A DNA stretch of 64,000 bases from Sedimentitalea arenosa (GTDB lineage: Bacteria > Pseudomonadota > Alphaproteobacteria > Rhodobacterales > Rhodobacteraceae). Shown here piece after piece: positions 8,988-19,015 of this stretch (the stretch's first letter is position 1; every line of letters starts with the position of its first letter). The DNA lies in NCBI RefSeq assembly GCF_016428585.1, contig NZ_JAELVR010000011.1, positions 124,001 to 188,000 of the forward strand, given 5' to 3'. The notes under the pieces were generated by a model, which saw only the letters and a list, made by a program, of their open reading frames with translations, was not told the origin of the DNA and ran no database searches. The position numbers and the translations under genes were made by a program.

Positions 8988-9986
8988 ATGGATACCAGTG
9001 TGGCGAACAATCCCCATGACAGGCTGAGCCTGACGCTGGCCGAAGACCTGCTCGCGGTCAACACGTTGATCCGCGAGCGGATGTCGTCCGAGCACGCGCC
9101 GCGCATCCCCGAGGTCACTGCGCATCTGGTCGAGGCCGGCGGCAAACGGCTACGCCCGATGCTGACGCTGGCGACCGCGCGGCTCTGCGGCTACGAGGGC
9201 CCCTATCACGTTCACCTCGCTGCGACCGTGGAGTTCATCCACACGGCCACGCTGCTGCATGACGACGTGGTCGACGAAAGCCGCCAGCGCCGGGGCCGTC
9301 CCACCGCGAACCTGCTCTGGGACAACAAGTCGTCGGTTCTGGTCGGCGACTACCTGTTCGCACGCAGCTTCCAGTTGATGGTCGAAACCGGGTCGCTACG
9401 GGTGCTGGACATCCTGTCCAATGCCGCCGCCACGATCGCCGAGGGCGAAGTGCTGCAGCTGACCGCGGCGCAGAACCTCGCGACTGACGAGTCGATCTAT
9501 CTCAAGGTGGTGCGCGGCAAGACCGCCGCGCTGTTCTCGGCGGCGACCGAGGTCGGCGGAGTCATCGCCGGCGCGCCCGAGGCGCAGGTCAAGGCGTTGT
9601 TCGATTACGGTGATGCGCTCGGCATCGCCTTCCAGATTGCAGACGACCTGTTGGACTACAGCGGCGACGCCAAGGCCACCGGGAAGAACGTGGGCGACGA
9701 TTTTCGCGAGCGCAAGCTGACCCTGCCGGTAATCAAGGCGGTCGCGCAGGCCACGCCTGAGGAGCGCAAGTTCTGGGAGCGCACCATCGAAAAAGGCCAC
9801 CAGAACGAGGATGATCTGGAAACCGCGCTGACGATCATGGCGAAATACGGCACGCTCGAGGCGACCCGCGCGGATGCAACCGCCTGGGCCGACAAGGCGC
9901 GCGCCGCGCTGGCCCTGGTGCCTGCCGACCCGATCCGTGACATGCTCGAGGATCTGCTGGACTACGTGGTCTCTCGCATCTCCTGA
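8988..9986 (+). CDS. all-trans polyprenyl diphosphate synthase
   Basis: Builds the long isoprenoid tail of ubiquinone by adding isopentenyl diphosphate units. The 332-residue protein has both aspartate-rich motifs: DDVVDE (first, in LLHDDVVDESRQRRGRPTAN) and DDLLD (second, in FQIADDLLDYSG). GGKRLRPML is the substrate-binding segment. In alphaproteobacteria this enzyme usually makes the C50 decaprenyl chain, but chain length cannot be read reliably here. The ATG at 8988 follows an in-frame GTG at 8985; GGGAG precedes both. Confidence 0.93.
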   Translation: MDTSVANNPHDRLSLTLAEDLLAVNTLIRERMSSEHAPRIPEVTAHLVEAGGKRLRPMLTLATARLCGYEGPYHVHLAATVEFIHTATLLHDDVVDESRQRRGRPTANLLWDNKSSVLVGDYLFARSFQLMVETGSLRVLDILSNAAATIAEGEVLQLTAAQNLATDESIYLKVVRGKTAALFSAATEVGGVIAGAPEAQVKALFDYGDALGIAFQIADDLLDYSGDAKATGKNVGDDFRERKLTLPVIKAVAQATPEERKFWERTIEKGHQNEDDLETALTIMAKYGTLEATRADATAWADKARAALALVPADPIRDMLEDLLDYVVSRIS

Positions 9987-9997
9987 CTGCTGAATGC

Positions 9998-10843
9998 TCA
10001 GGTCAGAAGCGTCGTCCTGACCCACCAGCCGGGATGTCGCGCCATCAACCTCCGCTCGGCCTTGTGCGCGGCATCGAGATCCCCGAAAAGACCGACACAA
10101 GTGGCGCCCGAACCACTCATCCGCGCGAGGGCGGATCCCGCGTCCCTCAGTGCGGCCAGAGCCTCCGCGATGACAGGTGCGTGGGCGATCGCGGGCTGTT
10201 CCAGATCGTTGCGCTGCGCGGCAAGCCAGTGCAGCACCGTCGGAACATCCGGCCTGTCCGGGCGTACTGTCATGGGAGCGTTGTTTCGTTCGGATAGGGT
10301 CGCGAAGATCTGCGCCGTCGAGACCGCGACCCCCGGGTTGACCAGAACCGCCGGCAGCGCCGGCAGGTCCGGAACCGGGCAAACCACGTCGCCGATACCG
10401 GATACATGCGCCGCGCGCGCCAGCAGGCACATCGGCACGTCCGCGCCGAGCGTCAGAATCGCCTCGGGCGGCAGATCGCGATCGCGGCCCAGGGCCCGCA
10501 ACAGCGCTGCCGCGTCGGAAGAGCCTCCACCGATGCCGGACGACGGCGGCAGATGCTTGTCGAGCGTGATCGCGCCGGTCTCCATCCCGGCCAGCCGCGC
10601 CGCGCGTAGAACGAGGTTTTCGGCCCCGGTCGGGACGCCGCCTGCGAACGGCCCGCGCACATCAAGAGACAGGTCGCATGCGGGCGCGATCGTCACCATG
10701 TCACCCAGATCCGCAAAGGCGACCAGCGTATCCAGCGTGTGGTATCCATCGGCCCGCTGGCCGGTGACATGCAGTGTCAGGTTGATCTTTGCCGGTGCGA
10801 AGCTGTGACCCGGTTCCAGTGGCGCGGCTTCAGCCGTCGTCAT
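9998..10843 (-). CDS. ispE: 4-diphosphocytidyl-2-C-methyl-D-erythritol kinase
   Basis: Phosphorylates CDP-methylerythritol in the MEP pathway of isoprenoid synthesis. The GHMP-kinase ATP loop PSSGIGGGSSDAAALLRAL is at about residues 92-110, the N-terminal substrate motif is FAPAKINLTLHVTGQRADGYH, and the C-terminal MSGSGATCVGLF completes the fold. Length 281 is normal. The start overlaps the end of the TPR gene by 14 bases, and it converges with the polyprenyl diphosphate synthase gene, so two isoprenoid genes face each other. Confidence 0.95.
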   Translation of the reverse strand: MTTAEAAPLEPGHSFAPAKINLTLHVTGQRADGYHTLDTLVAFADLGDMVTIAPACDLSLDVRGPFAGGVPTGAENLVLRAARLAGMETGAITLDKHLPPSSGIGGGSSDAAALLRALGRDRDLPPEAILTLGADVPMCLLARAAHVSGIGDVVCPVPDLPALPAVLVNPGVAVSTAQIFATLSERNNAPMTVRPDRPDVPTVLHWLAAQRNDLEQPAIAHAPVIAEALAALRDAGSALARMSGSGATCVGLFGDLDAAHKAERRLMARHPGWWVRTTLLT

Positions 10844-12551
10844 TGACCACCTTCAGGGGCTCCGATCCTTCCTCGGACAACACCACGTCCAGCCCGACCT
10901 CCAGCTTGCGCCGCACCCTATCGGGATCGGCTTCGCTGTCGGTGTCGTCCGGGTCTATGAAGGAGAGCGCCCGCTTCCACTGGAATTCCGCCTCGCGGTA
11001 GCGGCCGACCGCCCAGTAGACATCGCCCAGGTGGTCGTTGACGACCGGGTCGACCGGCATCAGTTCGACCGCCGTTTCCATGTGGCCGACCGCTTCCTCG
11101 TACCGGCCGAGACGATAGAGCACCCAACCCAGGCTGTCGACGATATAGCCGCTGTCCGGTCGGGCCGCGACGGCACGCTCAATCATGTCGAGCGCTTCGT
11201 CGAGCTTCTCGCGCCGTTCGACCAGCGAATATCCGAGATAGTTCAAGACCTGCGGCTGTTCCGGATTGATCTCGAGCGCGGCACGGAAATCAGATTCGGC
11301 CTCGTCCCAATGCTTGAGCCGTTCGTGGCTGATTCCCCGGGCGTACAAGAGGAACCAGCGCGCGTTCGCACCTTCATCGGAATATTGCAGCGCCTTGTCA
11401 TAGGCGGCGACGGCTGCGGCATAGTTTTCCTGCTGCCGCTGGATGTCTCCCAGTGCGGAATGAACCGGCGCCAGCGTCGGGCGGTCCTCTGCCAGTTGTT
11501 CCAGCACCTCGATCGCCGCGTCCGGTTTGGCGGCCCGGCGCAGGGCCTCGGCGCGGCCCATCTCGGCAGCGTGGTGATCCGGGCTTTCCGGCGGGATCTT
11601 CTTGTAGGTCGCCACGGCAAGCTCGTATTGGCCGAGCGCATCCAGAAGCTGCGCGCTCAACAGCAGCGAGTCGACATGATCGGGGCGCAGGAAGTTCGCG
11701 GTCCGGACATAGACCAGCGCGTAATCATCAGGCGTTTCCCCGCTCAGCGCCTGCCCGATCGAAAAGAACACTTCGGCGATGCCGTCCCTGGGCGATCTGA
11801 CCTGATCGAACGCGAGCGTTTCGCCCGCTTCCAGCCGATCCGCCACGTCCTGAAGGCCCGGGTCCAGCGTTGCTCCGAAGGATTCGGTCAGAAAAGCCAG
11901 CGCATCGTCGTTGCGGTCCAACTGCGACAGGATCTGCGCCCGCGCTATGGCCGCGCCGCGCGACATGACCGACAGGCCGCTCTGATCGTCGGAATAGATC
12001 GCCTCGGCACCTTCGAAATCGCCGACCGACGCGAGCGCCAGAGCCTTGTGATACATCGCGAAGCTGCGCAGGCCGTTCTCCTCGGCCACGGTATCGAACT
12101 GCTCCAGCGCCTTGGCGACCGAACCGGCCCCCATGTGAGCCCAGCCCGTGACCAACCCATCGACGAGCGGCCCGATGCCGTGGGTCTCGGACTTCCGCGC
12201 CAAAAGATCATCGTAGCGCCCGTTGGCCACCAGGTCGGCGACCACGACCATGTGCGCGGCCTGGCTGCGCAGACCGAGATCTTCCATGTATTCCGCGACC
12301 GAGAGCGCGCGATCGATGCGACCCAGGGCCAGTTGCGACAGCACCACGCTTTCCATCAGTTTCGGATTGTCGCGATCCCGCCCCAGCGCGCGGGAATAGT
12401 ATTCGGCAGCGGCGGCGAAGTCGCTCGCGCCCAGAGCCGAGCGGCCCGCAAGATACGACCCCGCGGACGTGTCCATCTGCGCTGCCAGTGGGCTCGACAG
12501 GGACAGACAGACGGCTGTGATTGCCGCTACGCGCAAAGATGAAAAGCCCAA
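10830..12551 (-). CDS. exported TPR-repeat protein
   Basis: A 573-residue protein with a signal peptide (about residues 1-25, ending PLAAQ) followed by tetratricopeptide repeats through most of its length. The clearest copies are in the C-terminal half (for example ENYAAAVAAYDKAL, HWDEAESDFRAALEINPE, GRYEEAVGHMETAVELMP, GRYREAEFQWKRAL). It is probably a periplasmic scaffold. The gene overlaps ispE, a conserved pairing in rhodobacteria. No catalytic domain is visible. Confidence 0.88.
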   Translation of the reverse strand: MGFSSLRVAAITAVCLSLSSPLAAQMDTSAGSYLAGRSALGASDFAAAAEYYSRALGRDRDNPKLMESVVLSQLALGRIDRALSVAEYMEDLGLRSQAAHMVVVADLVANGRYDDLLARKSETHGIGPLVDGLVTGWAHMGAGSVAKALEQFDTVAEENGLRSFAMYHKALALASVGDFEGAEAIYSDDQSGLSVMSRGAAIARAQILSQLDRNDDALAFLTESFGATLDPGLQDVADRLEAGETLAFDQVRSPRDGIAEVFFSIGQALSGETPDDYALVYVRTANFLRPDHVDSLLLSAQLLDALGQYELAVATYKKIPPESPDHHAAEMGRAEALRRAAKPDAAIEVLEQLAEDRPTLAPVHSALGDIQRQQENYAAAVAAYDKALQYSDEGANARWFLLYARGISHERLKHWDEAESDFRAALEINPEQPQVLNYLGYSLVERREKLDEALDMIERAVAARPDSGYIVDSLGWVLYRLGRYEEAVGHMETAVELMPVDPVVNDHLGDVYWAVGRYREAEFQWKRALSFIDPDDTDSEADPDRVRRKLEVGLDVVLSEEGSEPLKVVNDDG

Positions 12552-12609
12552 GAGGTCGCCTCGCCTTGTTCAGAGTGTTGCCGGAATCTAGGGGCTATGG
12601 GGCGCGGAG

Positions 12610-12642
12610 GCAATGGCGCGCCGTTCACGGCCGCGCCATTGC
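12610..12642. repeat. inverted repeat after the ETF-QO gene
   Basis: GCAATGGCGCG and CGCGCCATTGC form a perfect 11-base stem with an 11-base loop, 12 bases beyond the ETF-QO stop. It lacks a T-run on either strand, so it may be a weak or Rho-assisted terminator or an mRNA 3' stabiliser. Confidence 0.45.
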
Positions 12643-12653
12643 TGCAGTCATGC

Positions 12654-14303
12654 CTACATGTTGGGATAGTTCGGACCGTCTCCGCCCTGCGGCGTGACCC
12701 AGGTGATGTTCTGGCTGGGGTCCTTGATGTCGCAAGTCTTGCAGTGCACGCAGTTCTGGAAGTTGATCACGAAACGCGGATCCTTTCCGTCCTCTCGCAC
12801 GAACTCGTAGACGCCGGCCGGACAATAGCGCGCCGAGGGGCCCGCGTATTTCTCGAGGTTGACCTTGACCGGGATCTCCGGGTCGGTCAGCCGCAGGTGC
12901 GCGGGCTGGCTTTCCTCGTGATTGGTGAAGGAGAAGGCGACGTTGGTCAGACGGTCAAAGGACAGGGTGCCGTCCGGCTTGGGATAGTCGATCGGCTGAT
13001 GCTTGCTGGCCGCTTCGGTCGACGCCGCGTCGGTCTTGCCATGGGACTGGGTTCCGAAGAGCGAAAAGCCCAACGTGTTTGTCCACATGTCGAACCCGCC
13101 CACGACGAGAGAAGGAATGAGCCCCCATTTCGACCAGAACGGCTTGACGTTGCGCACCTTCTTGAGGTCCTTGCCGATGGGGCCGTCGCGCACCTCGTCC
13201 TCATAGGCGGTCAGTTCGTCGGAGGCGCGCCCGGCCTTCAGCGCCGCGTGCGCCGCTTCGGCAGCCGCCATGCCCGAGAGCATCGCGTTGTGGTTGCCCT
13301 TGATGCGCGGCACGTTCACCATGCCGACCGAACACCCCAGCAGCGCCACGCCCGGTGCGACCATCTTGGGCATGGATTGCCAGCCGCCCTCGCTGATCGC
13401 CCGCGCGCCATAGGCGACGCGTTTGCCGCCCTTCAGGAGGTCGGCCACCATCGGGTGATGCTTGAACCGCTGGAATTCCATATAGGGAAAAAGATGCGGG
13501 TTCTTGTAGTTCAGATGAACCACGAACCCGACATAGACCTGGTTGTTCTCGAGGTGGTAGATGAACGAGCCGCCCCCGGCGTTCTTGCCCAGCGGCCAGC
13601 CCATCGTGTGCGTCACGGTGCCTTCGCGGTGCTTGTCCGGGTCGATCTCCCAGATCTCTTTCATGCCGAGGCCGTATTTCTGCGGTTCCTTGCCTTTCTG
13701 CAGGTCGTATTTCGCGATCACTTCCTTGGACAGGCTGCCGCGCACGCCTTCGGACAGGAAGACGTATTTGCCGTGCAGTTCCATCCCCGGCTCGGTGTTC
13801 GGACCATAGGAGCCATCGGGTTCCAGTCCGAAAACGCCCGCGACAACGCCCTTCACCTCGCCCTTGTCGCCATAGACCAGTTCCGAGCAGGACATGCCGG
13901 GGAAAATCTCGACGCCCAGTTCCTCGGCCTGTTCGGCCATCCAGCGGCAGACATTGCCCATGCTGACGATATAGTTGCCGTGGTTGTTCATCAGCGGCGG
14001 CATCGGCCAGTTCGGCACCCGGATCTCGCCCGCTTCGCCGAGCATGTAGAAATTGTCTTCGCGAACCGGAACGTTCAGCGGCGCGCCCTTTTCCTTCCAG
14101 TCCGGGATCAGCGCGTTCAGGCCTACCGGATCGAGAACGGCGCCGGACAGAATATGCGCCCCGACTTCCGATCCCTTTTCCAGGACGACGACGCTGAGGT
14201 CGGCGTCGAGCTGTTTCAGGCGGATCGCTGCGGACAGACCCGCGGGCCCCGCTCCGACGATCACAACGTCATATTCCATCGCTTCGCGTTCAATCTCAGC
14301 CAT
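12654..14303 (-). CDS. electron transfer flavoprotein-ubiquinone oxidoreductase
   Basis: Passes electrons from ETF (fatty-acid and amino-acid oxidation) to ubiquinone at the inner membrane. The 549-residue protein has the FAD dinucleotide motif VVIVGAGPAGLSAA at residues 14-27 and the C-terminal 4Fe-4S cluster cysteines (YCPAGVYEF, then NCVHCKTCDIKDPSQNI). The C-terminus GGDGPNYPNM is characteristic. The gene stands alone; etfAB are not in the window. Confidence 0.96.
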   Translation of the reverse strand: MAEIEREAMEYDVVIVGAGPAGLSAAIRLKQLDADLSVVVLEKGSEVGAHILSGAVLDPVGLNALIPDWKEKGAPLNVPVREDNFYMLGEAGEIRVPNWPMPPLMNNHGNYIVSMGNVCRWMAEQAEELGVEIFPGMSCSELVYGDKGEVKGVVAGVFGLEPDGSYGPNTEPGMELHGKYVFLSEGVRGSLSKEVIAKYDLQKGKEPQKYGLGMKEIWEIDPDKHREGTVTHTMGWPLGKNAGGGSFIYHLENNQVYVGFVVHLNYKNPHLFPYMEFQRFKHHPMVADLLKGGKRVAYGARAISEGGWQSMPKMVAPGVALLGCSVGMVNVPRIKGNHNAMLSGMAAAEAAHAALKAGRASDELTAYEDEVRDGPIGKDLKKVRNVKPFWSKWGLIPSLVVGGFDMWTNTLGFSLFGTQSHGKTDAASTEAASKHQPIDYPKPDGTLSFDRLTNVAFSFTNHEESQPAHLRLTDPEIPVKVNLEKYAGPSARYCPAGVYEFVREDGKDPRFVINFQNCVHCKTCDIKDPSQNITWVTPQGGDGPNYPNM

Positions 14304-14450
14304 CCCGGCGCTCCTTAGCTATGTCGCAGCGACCCTCGCGGGCGCAAAAACCGTTTCGCGGCTGATACCGTTTGGCGGGACCAAGCGTCAATCGAAACAC
14401 CGCGTCAGAATGTCAGGTGGGTCGGGAAAGGCCAGCGTCAACCGTCCGGA

Positions 14451-14474
14451 GGGGGCGGCAAAAGCGCCGCCCCC
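14451..14474 (-). terminator. hairpin after the molybdenum hydroxylase gene
   Basis: GGGGGCGGC pairs with GCCGCCCCC around a six-base loop, ten bases past the stop of the minus-strand gene. The tract that follows on the minus strand is only weakly pyrimidine-rich, so termination strength is uncertain. Confidence 0.45.
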
Positions 14475-14484
14475 GTCCGTTGGT

Positions 14485-16776
14485 TCAGACGGTCTCGCCG
14501 AAGGGCAAGGCGCGCTTGCGTTGCCCGGTGGCCACAAAAAGGCCGTTGGCGATGGCCGGCGCGACGGGGGGCACGCCCGGCTCTCCGACGCCGGTCGCAT
14601 GGGTATCAAATCCATGCGGCACGATATGGGTGATCACCTTGCCGGGGAAATTGTCCGAGCGGACCACGTCGTAGTCGTTGTAGTTGTGTTGCTGTGGCGC
14701 GCCGTTCTCGAAGGTGATCGAGGAATGCAGCGCCACGGTCATGCCCATCACGGTCGCACCTTCGATCTGACTGCGAATCCGTTCGGGATTGGCGGCAAAA
14801 CCGCAGTCGATCGCCATGTGCATCTCGGGCACGGTGATCTTGCCGTCGACCACTTTCACATGCGCCGCGCAGGCCACGTAGGAGACGAAACTGCGGTGCA
14901 CCGCCAACCCGATCCCCTCGCCCTCGGGCAATGCCTTGCCGTAGCCGATCGCGTCGGCGGCAACGTTCAGCACATGCGCCAGCCGCCCGGTGTCGATCGG
15001 GAACTCGTCATAGACTTCGCCGTAGTTCCAGAAGTCCTCGGGATAGCCCTCGGCCGCCGGATCGACCTGGCGCGGTGCTCCGATCAGCTCCAGCCACATC
15101 TCGCGCTGATCCTTGCCAAGCTCGGCTGCGAGATCCCCGACGAAAGAGCCGATGGCCCAGGCGCGCGGCACGTTGGACACCGCCCGGAACCAGCCGATCC
15201 GCGTATGCGCGAAGGCCTGTCCGTTCTCGACGCTGACATTGGGAATGGCGAAGGGCATATCGACGTGCCCCATGCCGTTTTCGATCATGAACTGGTGGCC
15301 GCCATCCGGCGCGAAGGTCGACAGGATCGACGGCGCGACCGAGTTGTGCCTCCAGCCGGTGACCTTGCCCGCATCATCAAGGGCAACTTCGATCCGCTCC
15401 GCCGACGTCGTGTGATAGAAGCAATGGCGCACATCGTCGTCGCGGGTCCATTGCATCCGGACCGGAGCGCCGACCTCGCGGCTGAGCAGCGCCGCCTCGG
15501 TTACGTAGTCCGCCTTGGACTTTCGCCCGAAACCGCCGCCCAGAAGCGTGACGTTGACGCGCACCTGTTCGGGATCGAGGCCGAGTGCTGCGGCGGTGTC
15601 GGTGCGCGCAGCATAGGGGCTTTGCACCGGGGCCCAGATTTCCAGCCCGTCAGCCGTGTAGTTGGCCAGGGCGACAGGCGGCTCCATCGGTATGTGCGCC
15701 ATGTGATCCTGTGTGTAGGTCTGGCCGAACGTGCGCGCCGCATTCGCAAAGGCGGCATCCGGGTCGCCCTGCTTGCGCAGCACCTTGCCCTTGTCGAGCG
15801 CGGTGGCCTTCATTTCCTCCATGAACGGACCCGAGGAATAGTCGCCATGGGGCCCGTCATCCCACTCGATCTTGATCTGGTCACGCGCCTGCAGTGCGGC
15901 CCAAGTGGTATCGGCCACGACCGCGACACCGCCCAAGGGCGCGAATTTCGCGGGCGGAATGCTGTGGGGCAACTCGTAAACGCCCACGACACCCGGCATC
16001 GCGAGGGCTTCGGAGGCGTCGAATGAAACCACCTTGCCGCCGACCACCGGCGGGCGCACCGCGACCGCGTATTTCATGCCTGGCAGGGACACGTCGGCGC
16101 CATAGACCGCCTTGCCGGTGGTGATGTCGTGCAGGTCATAGATCTGCACCTCGCCCTTGCCGACATAGCGGAATTCGTCCTCGGACTTATAGGCGATCTC
16201 CTCGTGCGTCGGGACCGGCAAGGCCATCGCCGCTTCGGCAAGATCGCCGAAATCCATCATCTTGTCGCCGTGACGCGCGGCATGGTTGGTAACCGTCACC
16301 TCGCCCGCATCGACGCCCCATTCTTGCGCCGCCGCGGCCTGCATCATGTGGCGGACCGAACCGCCGATCTTCCGCGCGGCCTGAATGTGGTGGCGCAGGC
16401 TGCGCGACCCATCGGTATCCTGATTACCGTATTTCGGCTCGTCGCCCTCGGCCTGCACGATCTTGACGCGATCCCAGTCGGCCTCCATCTCGTCGGCCAT
16501 GATCATCGGCAGCGAGGTTCGGCTGCCGGTGCCCATTTCGGAGCGGTGCGCGACCAGTGTCACGGTGCCGTCGGAATCGATGCTGACGAAGATCAGCGGA
16601 TCGTCTCGCAGGCCGTGCGGCATCTGCTCGCCGCCCGTGGGCCATTTGGGAAACGCCTCGCCGCGGGTGGCGTAGACACCCAGCATGAAGGCGGCGGACC
16701 CGGCCAGGAAGCCGCGCCGCGACGGTTTTATCACCGACAGCGCGGGGGCATCGACGGTCTCTAGGTACTTCAGCAT
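14485..16776 (-). CDS. Tat-exported molybdopterin-binding hydroxylase, large subunit
   Basis: Large catalytic subunit of a xanthine-dehydrogenase-family hydroxylase of the isoquinoline 1-oxidoreductase (IorB)/aldehyde oxidase type. The 763-residue protein starts with a twin-arginine signal (SRRGFLAGSAAFMLG near residues 23-37), so it folds with cofactor before export. Molybdopterin-binding segments include GGFGRKSKADYVTEAALLS and a C-terminal MHMAIDCGFAANPE. The 2Fe-2S partner lies three bases upstream. No FAD subunit is present, which fits periplasmic enzymes that donate electrons to a cytochrome. The substrate is unknown. Confidence 0.88.
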   Translation of the reverse strand: MLKYLETVDAPALSVIKPSRRGFLAGSAAFMLGVYATRGEAFPKWPTGGEQMPHGLRDDPLIFVSIDSDGTVTLVAHRSEMGTGSRTSLPMIMADEMEADWDRVKIVQAEGDEPKYGNQDTDGSRSLRHHIQAARKIGGSVRHMMQAAAAQEWGVDAGEVTVTNHAARHGDKMMDFGDLAEAAMALPVPTHEEIAYKSEDEFRYVGKGEVQIYDLHDITTGKAVYGADVSLPGMKYAVAVRPPVVGGKVVSFDASEALAMPGVVGVYELPHSIPPAKFAPLGGVAVVADTTWAALQARDQIKIEWDDGPHGDYSSGPFMEEMKATALDKGKVLRKQGDPDAAFANAARTFGQTYTQDHMAHIPMEPPVALANYTADGLEIWAPVQSPYAARTDTAAALGLDPEQVRVNVTLLGGGFGRKSKADYVTEAALLSREVGAPVRMQWTRDDDVRHCFYHTTSAERIEVALDDAGKVTGWRHNSVAPSILSTFAPDGGHQFMIENGMGHVDMPFAIPNVSVENGQAFAHTRIGWFRAVSNVPRAWAIGSFVGDLAAELGKDQREMWLELIGAPRQVDPAAEGYPEDFWNYGEVYDEFPIDTGRLAHVLNVAADAIGYGKALPEGEGIGLAVHRSFVSYVACAAHVKVVDGKITVPEMHMAIDCGFAANPERIRSQIEGATVMGMTVALHSSITFENGAPQQHNYNDYDVVRSDNFPGKVITHIVPHGFDTHATGVGEPGVPPVAPAIANGLFVATGQRKRALPFGETV

Positions 16777-16779
16777 GGC

Positions 16780-17232
16780 TCAGCTCCCCGTGCTCGCGAG
16801 GCGCACGGCCTCGACGATCCGTTGGTAGCAGCCACAGCGGCAGACGTTCCCCGCCATCGAGGCCAGGATTTCGTCGTCACTGGGTTTCGGATTCTCGGCG
16901 AGCAGCGCCGCCGCTTGCATGATCTGCCCGGACTGGCAAAAGCCGCATTGCGGCACGTTGAGATCGCGCCAAGCCTGCTGGACGCGGTGATCGCCATTTG
17001 GATCCAGACCCTCGATCGTCGTGACCGACTTGCCTTCGACCTCGGACAAGCGCACCAGACAGGCGCGCTCGGCCTTGCCGTCCACATGCACCGTGCACGC
17101 CCCGCAGAGCCCTATGCCGCATCCGTATTTCGTTCCGGGCAGCGTCAGCACGTCCCGCAAAGCCCAGAGCAGGGGCATGAGCGGATCGGCGTCCAGTTCC
17201 ATGGACTCCCCGTTGACTGTCAATCGTGTCAT
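16780..17232 (-). CDS. 2Fe-2S subunit of molybdenum hydroxylase (IorA-like)
   Basis: A 150-residue two-cluster ferredoxin subunit. The plant-type cluster cysteines are in [16 protein letters not shown] (about residues 38-53) and the second cluster is in [10 protein letters not shown] and [11 protein letters not shown]. It hands electrons from the molybdenum centre of the adjacent large subunit to an acceptor. It has no signal peptide of its own, consistent with piggy-back Tat export bound to the large subunit. Confidence 0.93.
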   Translation of the reverse strand: MTRLTVNGESMELDADPLMPLLWALRDVLTLPGTKYGCGIGLCGACTVHVDGKAERACLVRLSEVEGKSVTTIEGLDPNGDHRVQQAWRDLNVPQCGFCQSGQIMQAAALLAENPKPSDDEILASMAGNVCRCGCYQRIVEAVRLASTGS

Positions 17233-17495
17233 GAATAACTCCCCGGTCGATTTATGTGGTTGGTCTTATCAATTCGGTTGGGCCAACGGCCGCGAAATAC
17301 TGGCGAAACCGAAAGGCCACCCACAACCCTAGCACGTTCCGGCGATTCCCCAAAATCCTCCGCCCCGCGGCGATCCGCCGGATCGTGCGCAAGCTCTTGC
17401 AATCCGGCGCGGCTTTAGGTCAGGTATTGTGAAAATCATCGGATCGTCCCGGCGCAGCAGCGGCGGGGCGTCCGCTTTTGTGTGGATGGACAGGT

Positions 17496-17966
17496 ATGGA
17501 AAAAATCCCGATGACCCCCGCCGGGCACGGTGCGCTGGAGCAGGAACTCAAGCAGCTGAAATCCGTCGAACGGCCCGCCATCATCAAGGCCATCGCCGAG
17601 GCGCGCGAACACGGCGACCTTTCGGAGAATGCCGAGTATCACTCGGCGCGCGAGAAGCAGTCGTTTATCGAGGGCCGGATCAAGGAGATCGAAGGCGTGC
17701 TGAGCCTAGCCGACGTGATCGACCCCAAGAAACTGTCCGGCCCGATCAAGTTCGGCGCCAAGGTGACGCTGGTGGATGAGGACACCGACGAGGAAAAGAC
17801 ATGGCAGATCGTGGGTGAATACGAGGCCAATATCGAAGCCGGCCTGCTCAACATCAAATCACCCATCGCGCGCGCCCTGATCGGCAAGGAGGAGGGCGAC
17901 AGCGTCGAGGTGCGCACGCCTGGCGGGGATCGGTCCTACGAAGTGGTCAGCATCGACTATTCCTGA
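17496..17966 (+). CDS. greA: transcription elongation factor GreA
   Basis: Stimulates transcript cleavage by backtracked RNA polymerase. The 156-residue protein has the N-terminal coiled-coil hairpin with the acidic tip ([23 protein letters not shown]) and the C-terminal FKBP-like domain ([20 protein letters not shown]). The start MEKIPMT at 17496 was preferred over an upstream ATG because it gives the standard length. It is followed 11 bases later by a membrane-protein gene and probably shares its transcript. Confidence 0.96.
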   Translation: MEKIPMTPAGHGALEQELKQLKSVERPAIIKAIAEAREHGDLSENAEYHSAREKQSFIEGRIKEIEGVLSLADVIDPKKLSGPIKFGAKVTLVDEDTDEEKTWQIVGEYEANIEAGLLNIKSPIARALIGKEEGDSVEVRTPGGDRSYEVVSIDYS

Positions 17967-17977
17967 GCGCCCGCGCC

Positions 17978-19015
17978 ATGTCCGGCCCCGAAACCGCTTC
18001 CGAGAAGCCTGACGCCCCCCGCGCGAGCACGCCGCTTGGCATTTTCGACAAGCCCGCCCTGCCGGCCGTCACGGGAATAGAGATCGCCGCCATCGCACTG
18101 ACGGTGATCTGGCTGGTTGGGTCGTTGATCTTTTTCGCGCTGCTGCCCGAGGAAAACTCGGACGGGTTCGACTCGCTGCGGTTCCTTATGACGATGCTGA
18201 CGATCTTCATGCCCGTCGGCATGATCTGGGTCGCAGCCATCGCCGCGCGGTCGAACCGGGTGATGCGCGAGGAAAGCCAACGCCTGCAGACCGCCATAGA
18301 CGGAATCCGCCAAGCCTATGTCGCGCAGGCGCAGCGTGGTGCAGCCGCACCCGATCAGGCACTGTCGCGCAAGCTCGACGAGATTGCCGCCGCCGCGCGC
18401 AAGACCGAAACGGCGCTGGCGACGTTTTCGAGCCGTCGCGACGCCCCCCCAACGCCCGCCACTCGCCCGAAGCCTTCACCGCCCCCGGCGACGACCGACC
18501 AAGGCTCGCTTGCGCTCGGCACTCCGGCTGAGGTGCTCAGCCCACCGCTGCCGACCGAGGATTTCATCCGTGCGCTGAATTTCCCGGAAACGGCCGAGGA
18601 CAGGGACGGCTTCGCCGCGATGCGACGGGCGATGCGTGACCGAAAGACCGGGCAACTGATCCAGGCCAGCCAGGACGTGCTGACCCTTCTCAGCCAGGAC
18701 GGCATCTACGTGGACGACCTGCGCCCCGATTTGGCGCGGCCCGAAACCTGGCGGCTCTTCGCCCAGGGCGCGCGCGGGCAACAAATTGCAGCGCTCGGGG
18801 GTGTGCGCGACCGCTCTTCGCTGGCGTTGACCGCCGGGCGGATGAAGCAGGACCCGATCTTTCGCGACGCGGCGCATCATTTCCTGCGCCTTTTCGATCG
18901 CAGTTTTGCCGAGTTCGAAGCCGACGCGACCGATGCCGATATCGCCGCGCTCGCGAACACCCGCACCGCACGCGCTTTCATGTTGTTGGGGCGCGTCACG
19001 GGAACCTTCGACTGA
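17978..19015 (+). CDS. conserved membrane protein downstream of greA
   Basis: A 345-residue protein. Two hydrophobic helices are visible near residues 33-55 (IEIAAIALTVIWLVGSLIFF) and 70-90 (MTMLTIFMPVGMIWVAAIAA), followed by a charged coiled-coil-like region (REESQRLQTAIDGIRQAYVAQAQ), a proline-rich linker, and a soluble helical C-terminal domain of about 180 residues. I do not recognise a characterised family. The ATG is 11 bases after greA. Function unknown. Confidence 0.7.
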   Translation: MSGPETASEKPDAPRASTPLGIFDKPALPAVTGIEIAAIALTVIWLVGSLIFFALLPEENSDGFDSLRFLMTMLTIFMPVGMIWVAAIAARSNRVMREESQRLQTAIDGIRQAYVAQAQRGAAAPDQALSRKLDEIAAAARKTETALATFSSRRDAPPTPATRPKPSPPPATTDQGSLALGTPAEVLSPPLPTEDFIRALNFPETAEDRDGFAAMRRAMRDRKTGQLIQASQDVLTLLSQDGIYVDDLRPDLARPETWRLFAQGARGQQIAALGGVRDRSSLALTAGRMKQDPIFRDAAHHFLRLFDRSFAEFEADATDADIAALANTRTARAFMLLGRVTGTFD

